DNA of 59,398 nucleotides. Source: Pseudomonas sp. Irchel s3h14. Lineage in GTDB: Bacteria; Pseudomonadota; Gammaproteobacteria; Pseudomonadales; Pseudomonadaceae. Shown one piece after another: positions 26,199 to 35,204 of the stretch (its first letter is position 1; each line of letters begins with the position of its first letter). The notes under the pieces are model-generated. The model was not told the origin of the DNA, made no database searches, and saw only the letters and a program-made list of their open reading frames with translations. Both the position numbers and the translations under genes were made by a program. The stretch lies in the NCBI RefSeq assembly GCF_900187425.1, contig NZ_FYDJ01000026.1, forward strand, positions 1 to 59,398. The letters are read 5' to 3'.

Positions 26199-26360
26199 AT
26201 GAATCGTCGTAAAAAAATACAGCAGCTATTAAAGGCTCACGCAAAAAAGGCCAGTGCCAAATTGGCACCGCCAAGCAAGTCTAAATACATTAGTAAAGCT
26301 GACCGATTGAAACTAGCTGCTGAACCCAGTCCAGACTCGATCATTTCCCCTGAGAGCTGA
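26199..26360 (+). CDS. DUF2986 small basic protein
   Basis: A 53-residue protein, MNRRKKIQQLLKAHAKKASA followed by KLAPPSKSKYISKADRLKLA, is rich in Lys and Arg. This is the DUF2986 family, short basic proteins seen in Gammaproteobacteria and of unknown function. The upstream region (25967-26198) holds no other gene. The ribosome binding site is weak (AAGCCGAGTAG). Confidence 0.75.
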   Translation: MNRRKKIQQLLKAHAKKASAKLAPPSKSKYISKADRLKLAAEPSPDSIISPES

Positions 26361-26490
26361 TCTACGTATCTTGAACACCACTGAAATTTAGATCTTTATG
26401 CGCTTGCCCCCAATCCTTTTACCAACTTACCAGGCATCCATTTAGGCTTTCTTGAGCCTATGGTGCTGGAGTCAGCAGCTTTGTTTATCG

Positions 26491-28392
26491 CTACATCTCG
26501 ACCTGTGTGCCCAGCTCTATCACCCTGTTCAGTGGCAATTTGAAGTACTTCAGATTGCTGTTGGCGTTCTTGAGTAAAAAGGCAAACAGACTCTCTCGCC
26601 AACGAGCCATACCCATGCGTTTGGTCGCAATGACCGTTTCTCGGCTGAGGAAATAGGTGGTGCGCATCGGACTGAAATCCAGCTCAGCCAAGTGACAGAG
26701 ACTCAAGGCCAGGGGGACATCGGGCTCCTCGATAAAACCAAAGTGCAGACTGACCCGGAAGAAGCCTTCACCATAGGCTTCGACCTCAAATCGTCTGTCA
26801 GCACTTACGCGAGGGCTGTCTTCAGACACTACCGTGAGCAACACGACTTGTTCATGCAAAACCTGGTTATGCAACAGGTTGTGCAGCAACGCATGAGGAA
26901 CGGCATCGGCCCTGGCCGTCAGAAACACCGCCGTGCCTTGTACGCGATGGGGAGGCTGCGTACGGATGCTGCCGATGAAGAGCGGTAGAGGAAGCGCCGT
27001 TTCATCCAGCCGCTCAACAACAATCTTCCTGCCCCGCTTCCAGGTCGTCATCAAAATGAACAGGCCAATGCCGGCAATCACCGGGAACGCACCGCCCTGA
27101 AAAATCTTCGGCGCGTTGGCCGCGAAATACAGACCGTCTACCAGCAAAAATCCGAGCAGCATCGGGATGGCCAACCAGCGCGGCGTTTTCCATAAGAGCA
27201 GGACGACAGCCGAAGACAAGATTGTTGTGATCAGCATGGTCCCCGTCACAGCGACGCCATAAGCTGCGGCCAAAGCACTGGACGACTCAAAACCAATCAC
27301 CAACAACACAACACCGACCATCAACGCCCAGTTAACCGTGCCGATGTAGATCTGTCCCTGCTCCTGGCTGGAGGTGTGCTGGATAAACATGCGAGGGACG
27401 TAACCCAGCTGGATGGCCTGGCGAGTCAGGGAGAAAGCACCGGAGATCACGGCTTGAGAAGCGATGATGGTAGCCAGCGTGGACAGCGCGACCATCGGCA
27501 GCAGTGCCCATTCAGGCGCGAGCAAATAGAACGGGTTGCGCACAGTCTCCGGGTTTCCTAGGATCAAGGCGCCTTGGCCAAAGTAGTTGAGCACCAAACC
27601 GGGCAACACGAGAATGAACCAGGCACGAGAAATCGGTTTGCGACCAAAGTGGCCCATGTCGGCATACAACGCTTCAGCACCGGTCAATGCCAACACGACG
27701 GCGCCCAAAATCGCCACCCCCATTCCCGGATGAACCACGAAGAACTGCACCGCCCAAGCAGGGTTAAGCGCTTGCAACACTTCGGGCCGCTGTAAAATGC
27801 CGTAGATCCCGAGCGCGCCCAACACCAAAAACCACAGCACCATGACCGGGCCGAACAGGATACCGATGCGAGCCGTGCCGTGTTTCTGTATCAAGAACAG
27901 CGCCACCAGCACGATCACCGACAAGGGCACAACCCAGTGCTCTATTCCGTCAAACGCCAGCTGAAGTCCCTCAACCGCAGAAAGCACCGAAATAGCCGGG
28001 GTGATCATGCTGTCCCCGTAAAAAAGTGCCGCACCGAACAGGCCGAGCAGAACCAGTACCTTGCTCATGTGCGGATAAGGTGCTGCCGCGCGGCGGGCTA
28101 AAGCCGTCAACGCCATAATGCCGCCTTCGCCCTGGTTGTTGGCGCGAAGGATGAACAGCACGTACTTGATCGAGACCACCCAGATCAGTGACCAGAAGAT
28201 CAACGACAGAATGCCTAGCACTCCGTCGTGATTTACCTGAACTCCGTAGTGACCGGAAAATACTTCTTTCAACGTGTAGAGGGGGCTGGTGCCAATGTCC
28301 CCGTAAACCACTCCGACAGCGGCAACGAGCAAGCCTGCACCTGACGTTTTGGCGTGAGAATTTTCATGTGCAACGGTCGTTGTTTCGCTCAC
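26491..28392 (-). CDS. kup: Potassium uptake protein Kup
   Basis: The 633-residue protein is a Kup/HAK/KT K+:H+ symporter with 12 membrane segments and a cytoplasmic C-terminal domain. It has VAAVGVVYGDIGTSPLYTLKEVF near residue 25 (helix 1), the glycine-rich ALTGAEALYADMGHFGRKPI segment near 230 and the FFLSRETVIATKR segment near 580. It is full length. GTG 28392 has AGAGAG seven bases upstream; an ATG at 28431 would add 13 residues. It reads toward the DUF2986 gene and is divergent from the VanX-type gene. Confidence 0.93.
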   Translation of the reverse strand: MSETTTVAHENSHAKTSGAGLLVAAVGVVYGDIGTSPLYTLKEVFSGHYGVQVNHDGVLGILSLIFWSLIWVVSIKYVLFILRANNQGEGGIMALTALARRAAAPYPHMSKVLVLLGLFGAALFYGDSMITPAISVLSAVEGLQLAFDGIEHWVVPLSVIVLVALFLIQKHGTARIGILFGPVMVLWFLVLGALGIYGILQRPEVLQALNPAWAVQFFVVHPGMGVAILGAVVLALTGAEALYADMGHFGRKPISRAWFILVLPGLVLNYFGQGALILGNPETVRNPFYLLAPEWALLPMVALSTLATIIASQAVISGAFSLTRQAIQLGYVPRMFIQHTSSQEQGQIYIGTVNWALMVGVVLLVIGFESSSALAAAYGVAVTGTMLITTILSSAVVLLLWKTPRWLAIPMLLGFLLVDGLYFAANAPKIFQGGAFPVIAGIGLFILMTTWKRGRKIVVERLDETALPLPLFIGSIRTQPPHRVQGTAVFLTARADAVPHALLHNLLHNQVLHEQVVLLTVVSEDSPRVSADRRFEVEAYGEGFFRVSLHFGFIEEPDVPLALSLCHLAELDFSPMRTTYFLSRETVIATKRMGMARWRESLFAFLLKNANSNLKYFKLPLNRVIELGTQVEM

Positions 28393-28697
28393 GGTAGACT
28401 CTCTGAATGGGGGGGAGAAAGTGCATGCCATCCTTGAGCGAGACGGCTCCCCGAGGCCGTTTGAGATAGGCGGCCGTAAAAAGGCATTGATTCAAACGGT
28501 TATTAATGACATTGGTCCACACGTCGCTAAGCCAAGAGGTGAAGTGCTATACGTATCGACGTTAAAAACGCGGTCAGTATCGTGTCGGACGAAAATGACC
28601 ACTGTAAAGAAAGCGTAAAAAATCATACGAGAGGCGAGCCTTGGACATTCGATCGTCCAAAACCCTGACGGGCAGATCAAACCACCATCGTTGCACA
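28393..28697. other. Divergent intergenic region kup / VanX-type gene
   Basis: About 300 bp with no gene. It must hold both promoters. I see one short hairpin (ACGGC 28443-28447 with GCCGT 28456-28460) but no repeat and no recognised operator or riboswitch. Confidence 0.4.
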
Positions 28698-30137
28698 ATG
28701 GATCAGCAAAACAGGCTCGCGCGGACCTGTCTGCGATGGGCCCTGTGCCTGAGCATTGTCGTGCCCGGCATGGCCGGTGCAGAGACACGCCCCGAGAACA
28801 TGGTGTATCTGCGTACGATTGATCCGGGCATCGAGCAAGACATTCGCTATGCCAGCGCTCACAACTTCACCGGGCACCCACTCGACGGTTACGCCGCGGC
28901 ACAGTGCCTGTTATCGCTGGACGCCGCCAAGGCCCTCGCCCGGGTACAAACGGCATTGCGTGCGCAAGGCTACGGTTTGAAGGTGTTTGACTGTTATCGG
29001 CCCAGCCGTGCCGTTGCCGATATGGGGCGTTTCGCGACGGAACCAGGCGACCCACGCAAGGCCGAGTTCTATCCGCGCGTGGACAAGCAGGACTTCTGGC
29101 GCCTGGGTTACGTGGCCCGGGTGTCGAACCACTCCAAAGGCTCAACCGTGGACCTGACACTGACCGGCCCGGATGCCCTGCCCGCCGATACCTGGACACC
29201 TTCAGCCGGGCAAGTCGATTGCACGGCGCCCTATGGCCAGCGTTGGCGCGACGGCGCACTCGATATGGGCACCGGTTTCGATTGCTTCGATGAGCGAGCG
29301 CATACCGCCAACCCGACGATCAGCGCTGCCGCCAGGGACAATCGCCAGAAGCTCAGCAGGGCCATGGAGAAAGAAGGGTTTACCGGGTACTCGAAGGAAT
29401 GGTGGCACTTCACTTACAGTGGGGAAGGTTCGCCGAAGAACGTGATGGACTTCCCCATCACGCCGCTGGGTGCACGCGATGTTCTCGACACCGCCAATCA
29501 GCTGATTGTGGTCACCACAAAAAACTGGACTGACATCCAGGGCACAGCCCAGCGCTATGAACGGCAGGGAAACACCTTTCGAAAATACGAAGTGTCGTTT
29601 CCGGTGGTGGTCGGCAAGAGCGGGCTGGCGTGGGGCAAGGGCCAGAGCAGCGTTGAGCAACGCGAAGGCCCGGTCAAACATGAAGGTGATGGCAAAGCAC
29701 CTGCCGGGGTATTCAAACTGGGGACGGCGTTTGGCTACGACAGCACGGCCGACACCAAACTGCCTTACCTGGCGCTGACCTCGACCATCGAATGCGTGGA
29801 TGACAGCCACTCCGCACGCTATAACGAGCTTGTCGATGGAGCGGCTATTTCGAAAGACTGGAACAGCTCCGAACGTATGCGCCGCGATGACGACACGTAT
29901 CGAAAAGGCATATTCATCGAGCACAATACGCCGGCGTCCCCCGCCTCGGGCTCGTGCATTTTCTTCCACATCTGGCGCGGTCCCACCTCTCCGACGCTGG
30001 GCTGCACCGCGATGGATTCAGCGGATATTTCTCGTTTGTTCCATTGGCTTGATCCTCACCAGTCCCCTCTGCTGGTTCAAATGCCCGAGGCGGAATATGA
30101 GCAAATACGCGAAAGCTGGAACCTTCCCGAACGTTGA
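28698..30137 (+). CDS. VanX-type D,D-dipeptidase fused to an L,D-transpeptidase-like domain
   Basis: This 479-residue protein has a signal peptide (residues about 1-28, ending GMAGA) and two domains. Residues about 35-245 are a peptidase M15D/VanX D-alanyl-D-alanine dipeptidase: SNHSKGSTVDLTL gives the zinc ligands His145 and Asp152, and KEWWHF gives Glu234 and His237. Residues about 265-470 are a YkuD-type L,D-transpeptidase-like domain with His424 and Cys436 in FFHIWRGPTSPTLGCTAMD. Both active sites look complete. It probably acts in the periplasm on peptidoglycan or its fragments. The start is uncertain: TTG 28641 has GAGG upstream and would add 19 residues. Confidence 0.85.
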   Translation: MDQQNRLARTCLRWALCLSIVVPGMAGAETRPENMVYLRTIDPGIEQDIRYASAHNFTGHPLDGYAAAQCLLSLDAAKALARVQTALRAQGYGLKVFDCYRPSRAVADMGRFATEPGDPRKAEFYPRVDKQDFWRLGYVARVSNHSKGSTVDLTLTGPDALPADTWTPSAGQVDCTAPYGQRWRDGALDMGTGFDCFDERAHTANPTISAAARDNRQKLSRAMEKEGFTGYSKEWWHFTYSGEGSPKNVMDFPITPLGARDVLDTANQLIVVTTKNWTDIQGTAQRYERQGNTFRKYEVSFPVVVGKSGLAWGKGQSSVEQREGPVKHEGDGKAPAGVFKLGTAFGYDSTADTKLPYLALTSTIECVDDSHSARYNELVDGAAISKDWNSSERMRRDDDTYRKGIFIEHNTPASPASGSCIFFHIWRGPTSPTLGCTAMDSADISRLFHWLDPHQSPLLVQMPEAEYEQIRESWNLPER

Positions 30138-30354
30138 TACAACACCGTTACGCCGGCTGTTACTTCCTCCTCCGCACCGGCACCAATGCCCCTTCAGACT
30201 GTAACGCCAAGACACTTCGCCGCACTGCACGACCCGTCTACTGTGAAGCCGTCAATGTGCTTACAGGGTCGTGACACATCATCGGCACCGTCCGCCGGAT
30301 TCGAAGCCCGCTGCCCATTGATTGCCCAACACTCAACCAAGGAAGAGGGAAACC

Positions 30355-31098
30355 ATGAGTCAGTCAAGCGCAGTCAGTAAACAAAGCCAGCAACTGCACA
30401 AAGACGTGCAAGAGGCTTTCAAGTCGTTCCAGAGCGTCGCCCCAACAGCCCTGAAAACCACCGACTACAGCAAGGTGCTGACGTCGACCCTGGCGGCCAC
30501 CCTAAAGTCGGTCAAGATCCAGATCGCCGCCGCTGATCTGACCCTGCTCAAACAATCAGGCTACAAGCTGTGCTTTGCCAAGAAGGTCGGCAATGAAGCC
30601 TACAACGTGGTCTGGCAGTCCTACGTCCAGTACCTGAGCAACAGCACTTTCAGCTGGACGCCCCAGTATCAGTTGTTCGGCGCCAACTCTTTCCAGGCCA
30701 ACGTGCAGGTTGATGTATCGACCAACCTCGTCAATATCGGGCTGGGCCAACAGTCGATACTCGACAATGCCGGCCTGTTGGGTTCGGCGACGAGCGGTGG
30801 CCCCGACACCTCCATCACCCTGGTGAACAACTACGGTGCGATCCACCCCGGCATCAGCCAATTGTCCACGGGCATCGATGGCAAACAGATCAGCACGCCC
30901 ATCTACGTGGCCTCGGCACAAGTAGTCACCGGCCAGACCGTGCTAACCCCCGTCGAGACCATTCTGGTGTGGTTCGAACAGAACGTGCAGACCAGCACCA
31001 TGTTCAGCACCTCGCGCTCGCAATCCGTCGAAATCGACCTGACCTTCGATAACAATGCGACCCGCCTCTACTCTGGCGGTATCTGGACTACCGTGTAA
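30355..31098 (+). CDS. Hypothetical protein of unknown family
   Basis: The 247-residue protein has no signal peptide and no membrane segment. Residues 1-65 (QQLHKDVQEAFKSFQSVAPTALKTTDYSKVLTSTLAATLKS) are helical. The rest is rich in Ser, Thr, Val, Gln and Asn with many predicted beta strands (QVDVSTNLVNIGLGQQS, SVEIDLTFDNNATRLYSGG). It has one Cys. The composition is that of a beta-sandwich or toxin-like protein. I do not recognise it. The strong AAGGAAGAGGG site supports ATG 30355. It converges with a winged-helix regulator gene, with a hairpin between them. Confidence 0.65.
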   Translation: MSQSSAVSKQSQQLHKDVQEAFKSFQSVAPTALKTTDYSKVLTSTLAATLKSVKIQIAAADLTLLKQSGYKLCFAKKVGNEAYNVVWQSYVQYLSNSTFSWTPQYQLFGANSFQANVQVDVSTNLVNIGLGQQSILDNAGLLGSATSGGPDTSITLVNNYGAIHPGISQLSTGIDGKQISTPIYVASAQVVTGQTVLTPVETILVWFEQNVQTSTMFSTSRSQSVEIDLTFDNNATRLYSGGIWTTV

Positions 31099-31109
31099 CA
31101 CCAACATCC

Positions 31110-31133
31110 GGGGGCAATCTTGCGGTTGCCCCT
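31110..31133. terminator. Shared hairpin between convergent genes
   Basis: GGGGCAA (31111-31117) pairs with TTGCCCC (31126-31132) over an 8-nt loop, 12 bp after the stop of the unknown gene and just before the stop of the winged-helix gene. There is no clear T run. Confidence 0.45.
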
Positions 31134-31140
31134 CGGCTCA

Positions 31141-31941
31141 TCAATCGTCATTGCCACCCCGGGCGAAATAGCCCGTCAACGACCGGCAAATGGACTCGGC
31201 CAAATCTTCCTGAGTGGCAATGCCATAGGGCTGATTGCGATCGAACTGCTCTGACCAGCGAATGCGGCCCTGAGCGACATCAATCAGGCGTACCGAGGCC
31301 CGGACACGAGCCGGCTCCACCCGCACGCTGCCTTCCAGCGAATAGCTGCCCCGCCCCGTCCGCCCTTGGGCCAGTGTTTTCACGCTGCTTCGCGGCACCT
31401 TCATCAGCACATGACTGGCGCGGGTTTGCGTCTGTTCAAACGACTCGAACAGCCTGCAACTCAACTCTTCGCACAAGCCCTGGGTAAAGTCGTCGCCGTC
31501 GCGGGTGATGCAGGTAAACGGCTGGAGTTGCAGGACAGGATGGCGAATAGCGAGGCCTTTGAGTCTGAGTCGCTGGTACGCCAGCCGATAACAACCGGCC
31601 GGAATGCTCAGGCGCACCGGATCCTGTTGGCCAAACGTGGCGTAATGACTGGCGAGCTTGCGCCGCAACCGGCCTACCTGAACCCGCACCACCGGATCAT
31701 CGCCGGTGCAGTAGACCGCCGGATCACGGCGAAACACCGAGATGCCGATGGCGTGCTCGGTAAGGGGGATATCCGGGAACTGAAGATCGTGCTCGACCAG
31801 AAAGCGCAGCAGGCTGCCCATCCGCCTGGACTTGGCGAACAACGGGCTGGCCAATATCAACGCGAGCACCCGCTCCACCTCTTCCCGAGCGAGAGGCTCG
31901 GGAACGATGTCTGCACTTGCATTGCCAATGTGCTTGATCAC
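31141..31941 (-). CDS. Winged-helix (OmpR/PhoB-type) regulator with TolB-like domain
   Basis: The 266-residue protein has a DNA-binding winged-helix region (about 25-110, with VRVQVGRLRRKLASHYATFGQQDPVRLSIPAGCYRLAYQ, the recognition helix and beta-hairpin wing of OmpR/CadC-like proteins). The C-terminal half (about 125-260) is of the TolB-N/adenylate-cyclase-regulator type (EELSCRLFESF, VRASVRLIDVAQGRIRWSEQFDR). It has no receiver domain or membrane anchor. GTG 31941 has GGAGG ten bases upstream; upstream extensions of the frame run into the neighbouring promoter. It is divergent from the GntR gene. Confidence 0.75.
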   Translation of the reverse strand: MIKHIGNASADIVPEPLAREEVERVLALILASPLFAKSRRMGSLLRFLVEHDLQFPDIPLTEHAIGISVFRRDPAVYCTGDDPVVRVQVGRLRRKLASHYATFGQQDPVRLSIPAGCYRLAYQRLRLKGLAIRHPVLQLQPFTCITRDGDDFTQGLCEELSCRLFESFEQTQTRASHVLMKVPRSSVKTLAQGRTGRGSYSLEGSVRVEPARVRASVRLIDVAQGRIRWSEQFDRNQPYGIATQEDLAESICRSLTGYFARGGNDD

Positions 31942-32103
31942 CTCAGCCTGCCTCCTTGCAGGTAACCGCTTGTCGCCCGCCACCTTGATGGCATGAACGA
32001 CTCGAGCGCTGCCAGAACGTAGCGTAGCAGTTGCAATCGGATCGGGAAGATATTGCAGTGGCTGGAGGTCCTGGACATCGACGAAGGAACACCCAGGGAA
32101 AAT

Positions 32104-32113
32104 TCGTATACCA
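32104..32113. promoter_or_regulatory. TCGTATACGA-type operator, autoregulation site
   Basis: TCGTATACCA, one mismatch from TCGTATACGA, lies 31 bp before the GntR start. Exact copies are at 37475 and 43420 in the same island, so this GntR protein probably controls itself and those genes. Confidence 0.5.
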
Positions 32114-32144
32114 TATCTGCAATTCAATCCTAACGATCACGACC

Positions 32145-32816
32145 GTGGCCCTGACAAAACTCAACGCGCCCGACCTTGGCAATTCGCCTTCGACGTCGGA
32201 AATCATCACCCGTCATCTACGTGACGCCATCGTCGCCGGGCATTTCGCCGAGGACGAGCCGATTCGCCAGGACGACATCGCCCGCCAGTTCAACGTCAGC
32301 AAGATTCCGGTGCGCGAAGCCCTCAAGCGCCTGGAGGCCGAGGGCCTGGTGATGTTCCAGCGTAATCGCGGGGCGATGGTCACGCGGGTTTCCGATGCAG
32401 AACTGGCGCAGATGTTCGAAGTGCGCATGCTGCTCGAAGACAAGGTGCTGCGCCTGGCCATTCCCAACATGACCGAAGACACCTTCGCTCGTGCCGAACG
32501 CATCTGCCAGGAGTTCATCGGCGAAGATGACGTGGGACGCTGGGCCGAGCTCAACTGGGAACTGCACGCTTGTCTCTACGAACCGGCGCAACGACCGTTT
32601 CTGGTCGGCCTGATCCGCTCGGTCAACGACAAACTGGAGCGCTACCTGCGCATGCAGATGAGCCTGTCGGCCGGCAAGGAGCGCGCCGATCACGAACACC
32701 GTGAAATCCTCGCGGCCTGTCGCGCCGGTGACGTGGACCTGGCAGTGAAGTTGCTCGACGAGCACATTGCCGGGGTCTGCAAGACCCTGTTCGAACACCT
32801 GCCTCACCACCACTGA
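32145..32816 (+). CDS. GntR-family regulator of the hydroxyproline island
   Basis: The 223-residue protein has a GntR winged helix (about 12-80: EIITRHLRDAIVAGHFAEDEPIRQDDIARQFNVSKIPVREALKRLEAEGLV) and an FCD ligand domain (about 90-215, with the metal-site residues Asp and three His typical of the VanR/FadR group). It starts with GTG 32145; no ribosome binding site is obvious and no ATG nearby is better. It lies 115 bp ahead of the 4-hydroxyproline epimerase gene. TCGTATACGA sites before its own gene, the ABC genes and the deaminase gene point to it as their regulator. Confidence 0.85.
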   Translation: MALTKLNAPDLGNSPSTSEIITRHLRDAIVAGHFAEDEPIRQDDIARQFNVSKIPVREALKRLEAEGLVMFQRNRGAMVTRVSDAELAQMFEVRMLLEDKVLRLAIPNMTEDTFARAERICQEFIGEDDVGRWAELNWELHACLYEPAQRPFLVGLIRSVNDKLERYLRMQMSLSAGKERADHEHREILAACRAGDVDLAVKLLDEHIAGVCKTLFEHLPHHH

Positions 32817-32930
32817 CGGCTCGCCGCACTGTGCCGATTTCGTCATCGGCACTGGATAAAACCATCAAGCCGACAAGCCCCCGCACAGGCCACTCTTTCG
32901 TTCACTCATCTGAACGGACGTGGCCATCCC

Positions 32931-33863
32931 ATGAAACGCATCACCGTGATCGACTCCCACACCGGCGGCGAACCGACCCGCCTGGTGACCGCCGGCTTTC
33001 CTGATCTGGGCAACGGCAGCATGGCCGAACGTCGACAGCGGCTGGCCGAACAGCATGATCATTGGCGCGCTGCCTCCGTGCTCGAACCCCGAGGCAGCGA
33101 TGTGCTGGTCGGCGCCCTGCTCTGTGAGCCGGTGGACCCGAGCGCCTGTGCCGGCGTGATTTTCTTCAACAACAGCGGTTACCTCGGCATGTGCGGCCAC
33201 GGCACCATCGGTCTGGTGGCCTCGCTGGCGCATCTGGGCAAGATCGGCCCAGGCGTGCACAGCATCGAAACCCCGGTGGGCACGGTGCAGGCGACGCTGC
33301 ACGAAGACCATTCGGTCAGCGTGCGCAACGTGCCGGCCTACCGTTACCGCAAAGCGCTGTCGCTACAGGTGCCGGGGATCGGCCAAGTAACCGGCGATGT
33401 TGCCTGGGGTGGGAACTGGTTTTTCCTGATTGCCGAGCATGGCCTGCGCATTGCCGGCGATAACCTCGATACGCTGACCGCCTACACCTACGCCGTGCAG
33501 CAAGCACTGGAGGCTCAGGGAATCCGCGGCGAAGACGGCGGCTTGATCGACCATGTCGAGCTGTTCGCCGATGACGAGCAGGCCGACAGCCGCAACTTCG
33601 TCCTCTGCCCTGGCAAAGCCTACGACCGCTCGCCCTGCGGCACCGGCACCAGCGCCAAACTGGCGTGCCTGGCGGCCGACGACAAATTGCAGCCGGGACA
33701 GATCTGGCGTCAGGCCAGCGTCATCGGCAGCGAGTTCGAAGGTTCCTACGAACTTCAGGGCGAGCGCATCGTGCCGACCATTCGCGGCCGCGCCTTTATC
33801 AGCGCCGAAGCCAGCCTGATCATCGAACAGGACGACCCGTTCGCCTGGGGCATTCGCCCGTGA
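32931..33863 (+). CDS. lhpA: 4-hydroxyproline epimerase
   Basis: The 310-residue enzyme is of the proline racemase superfamily. It interconverts trans-4-hydroxy-L-proline and cis-4-hydroxy-D-proline. Both catalytic cysteines are present: Cys88 in MCGHGT and Cys236 in DRSPCGTGTSA. The N terminus MKRITVIDSHTGGEPTRLV is that of the hydroxyproline epimerases. It starts the operon epimerase, FAD oxidase subunit, ferredoxin-like subunit and FAD/NAD subunit. Its stop overlaps the next start (GTGA). The regulator gene of GntR type is immediately upstream. Confidence 0.93.
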   Translation: MKRITVIDSHTGGEPTRLVTAGFPDLGNGSMAERRQRLAEQHDHWRAASVLEPRGSDVLVGALLCEPVDPSACAGVIFFNNSGYLGMCGHGTIGLVASLAHLGKIGPGVHSIETPVGTVQATLHEDHSVSVRNVPAYRYRKALSLQVPGIGQVTGDVAWGGNWFFLIAEHGLRIAGDNLDTLTAYTYAVQQALEAQGIRGEDGGLIDHVELFADDEQADSRNFVLCPGKAYDRSPCGTGTSAKLACLAADDKLQPGQIWRQASVIGSEFEGSYELQGERIVPTIRGRAFISAEASLIIEQDDPFAWGIRP

Positions 33864-34975
33864 ACGAGGGCCTGGTGGCCGATGTGATCGTGATCGGCGC
33901 CGGCATCATCGGCGCCGCGTGTGCCCAGGCGCTGGCGGGTCGCGGCTTGCGCGTGCTGGTGCTGGACGCCGGCCTGCCCGGCGCCACGGCGGCGGGCATG
34001 GGCCACTTGCTGGTCCTCGACGACAACCCGGCCGAACTGGCCCTCAGTCAATATTCCCTGCAACGCTGGCGCGAACTGGCGCCGGCCCTGCCCGACGGCT
34101 GCGCCTACCGTTGCAATGGCACCCTCTGGCTCGCGGCCAATGCCGAAGAAATGACCGTCGCCCACAGCAAATACCTGAACTTGCAGGCCCAAGGCGTGGC
34201 CTGCGAGTTGATCTCCGGCAGTGCCTTGCACCAGCGCGAGCCGGAACTGCGTGAGGGCCTGGAAGGCGGACTGCTGATCAATGGCGACGGCATTCTTTAT
34301 GCGCCGGCGACGGCTAATTGGATGCTGGACACACCAAACATCAGCCAACGCCGGGCGCGGGTCAGCGAAGTCGACGGCAACCGCGTGCGACTCGACAACG
34401 GCCACTGGCTGAGCGCCGAAGCAGTGATTCTGGCCAACGGCGTCCAGGCCAACGAGCTCTGCCCGGAGTTGCCGATCGAGCCGAAGAAAGGCCACTTGCT
34501 GATCACTGACCGCTACCCCGGCAAGGTCACCCATACCCTGGTGGAACTCGGTTACGTCACCAGCGCCCACAACGCCACTGGCCCATCGACGGCGTGCAAT
34601 ATTCAGCCCCGGCCAACCGGGCAATTGTTCATCGGTGCCTCGCGACAATTCGGCACCACCGACCCGCAAGTCGAAGGCTGGATGCTGGCGAAAATGCTCC
34701 GGCGTGCCACCGACTACATGCCGGGGCTGGCTCAGCTCAACGGCATCCGCGCCTGGACCGGTTTTCGCGCTGCCAGCCCCGACGGCTTGCCGCTGGTGGG
34801 TCAGCACCCGCAACGCAAAGGTTTATGGCTGGCGGTCGGTCACGAGGGCCTCGGCGTGACGACCGCCCCCGGCACCGCCGACCTGCTGGTCGCGCAGCTG
34901 TTCGACGAAACGCCGCCACTGGCCGCGCAACCGTATCTGCCGCAACGTTTTCTCGGAGAGCCCGTTTATGCCTGA
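33860..34975 (+). CDS. lhpB: D-hydroxyproline dehydrogenase, FAD oxidoreductase subunit
   Basis: The 371-residue protein is a DAO-type FAD oxidoreductase. The dinucleotide motif VIVIGAGIIGAACAQAL is at residues 9-25, and the C-terminal FAD segment is TGFRAASPDGLPLVGQHP followed by VGHEGLGVTTAPGTADLL. It is the amine-oxidising subunit (as in heterotrimeric D-Hyp or proline dehydrogenases and HcnC) that makes pyrroline-4-hydroxy-2-carboxylate. It starts at GTG 33860, overlapping the epimerase stop by four bases, and its end overlaps the ferredoxin-like gene by eight bases. Confidence 0.88.
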   Translation: MNEGLVADVIVIGAGIIGAACAQALAGRGLRVLVLDAGLPGATAAGMGHLLVLDDNPAELALSQYSLQRWRELAPALPDGCAYRCNGTLWLAANAEEMTVAHSKYLNLQAQGVACELISGSALHQREPELREGLEGGLLINGDGILYAPATANWMLDTPNISQRRARVSEVDGNRVRLDNGHWLSAEAVILANGVQANELCPELPIEPKKGHLLITDRYPGKVTHTLVELGYVTSAHNATGPSTACNIQPRPTGQLFIGASRQFGTTDPQVEGWMLAKMLRRATDYMPGLAQLNGIRAWTGFRAASPDGLPLVGQHPQRKGLWLAVGHEGLGVTTAPGTADLLVAQLFDETPPLAAQPYLPQRFLGEPVYA

Positions 34976-35204
34976 ATTGATGCTGGACGGACGAGCCCTG
35001 CGGGTTGCCGAGGGCACCAGCGTCGCCGCGGCACTGGCGCTGAGCGGCGATGGCTGCACGCGCACCTCGGTCTGTGGCCAACGTCGCGCACCGTTGTGCG
35101 GCATGGGCATTTGCCAGGAATGCCGAGTAACCATCGATGGGCGACGGCGCCTGGCCTGCCAGACGCTGTGCCGTGAAGGTATGCACGTGGAGACTCAAGC
35201 ATGA
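34968..35204 (+). CDS. D-hydroxyproline dehydrogenase, small [2Fe-2S] subunit
   Basis: The 78-residue protein is a mini ferredoxin domain. Cys36, Cys44, Cys49 and Cys52 (VCGQRRAPLCGMGICQEC), with Cys64 or Cys68 further on, fit a [2Fe-2S] site of the HcnA/SoxA-like type. It overlaps the end of lhpB by eight bases and the next gene by four. In characterised three-subunit dehydrogenases this part hands electrons between the two flavin subunits. Confidence 0.85.
   Translation: MPELMLDGRALRVAEGTSVAAALALSGDGCTRTSVCGQRRAPLCGMGICQECRVTIDGRRRLACQTLCREGMHVETQA

Noticed and set aside
26396..26490. Possible small minus-strand gene before the kup stop
   Set aside because: The frame overlaps the kup 3' end and shows no start with a ribosome site or recognisable domain.
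28441..28697. Possible riboswitch upstream of kup or the VanX-type gene
   Set aside because: Only one short hairpin is present, with no conserved core I recognise.
32831..32852. GTGCCGAT/ATCGGCAC hairpin after the GntR gene as a terminator
   Set aside because: There is no T run after the stem and the epimerase gene follows directly. It may be only a weak pause site.
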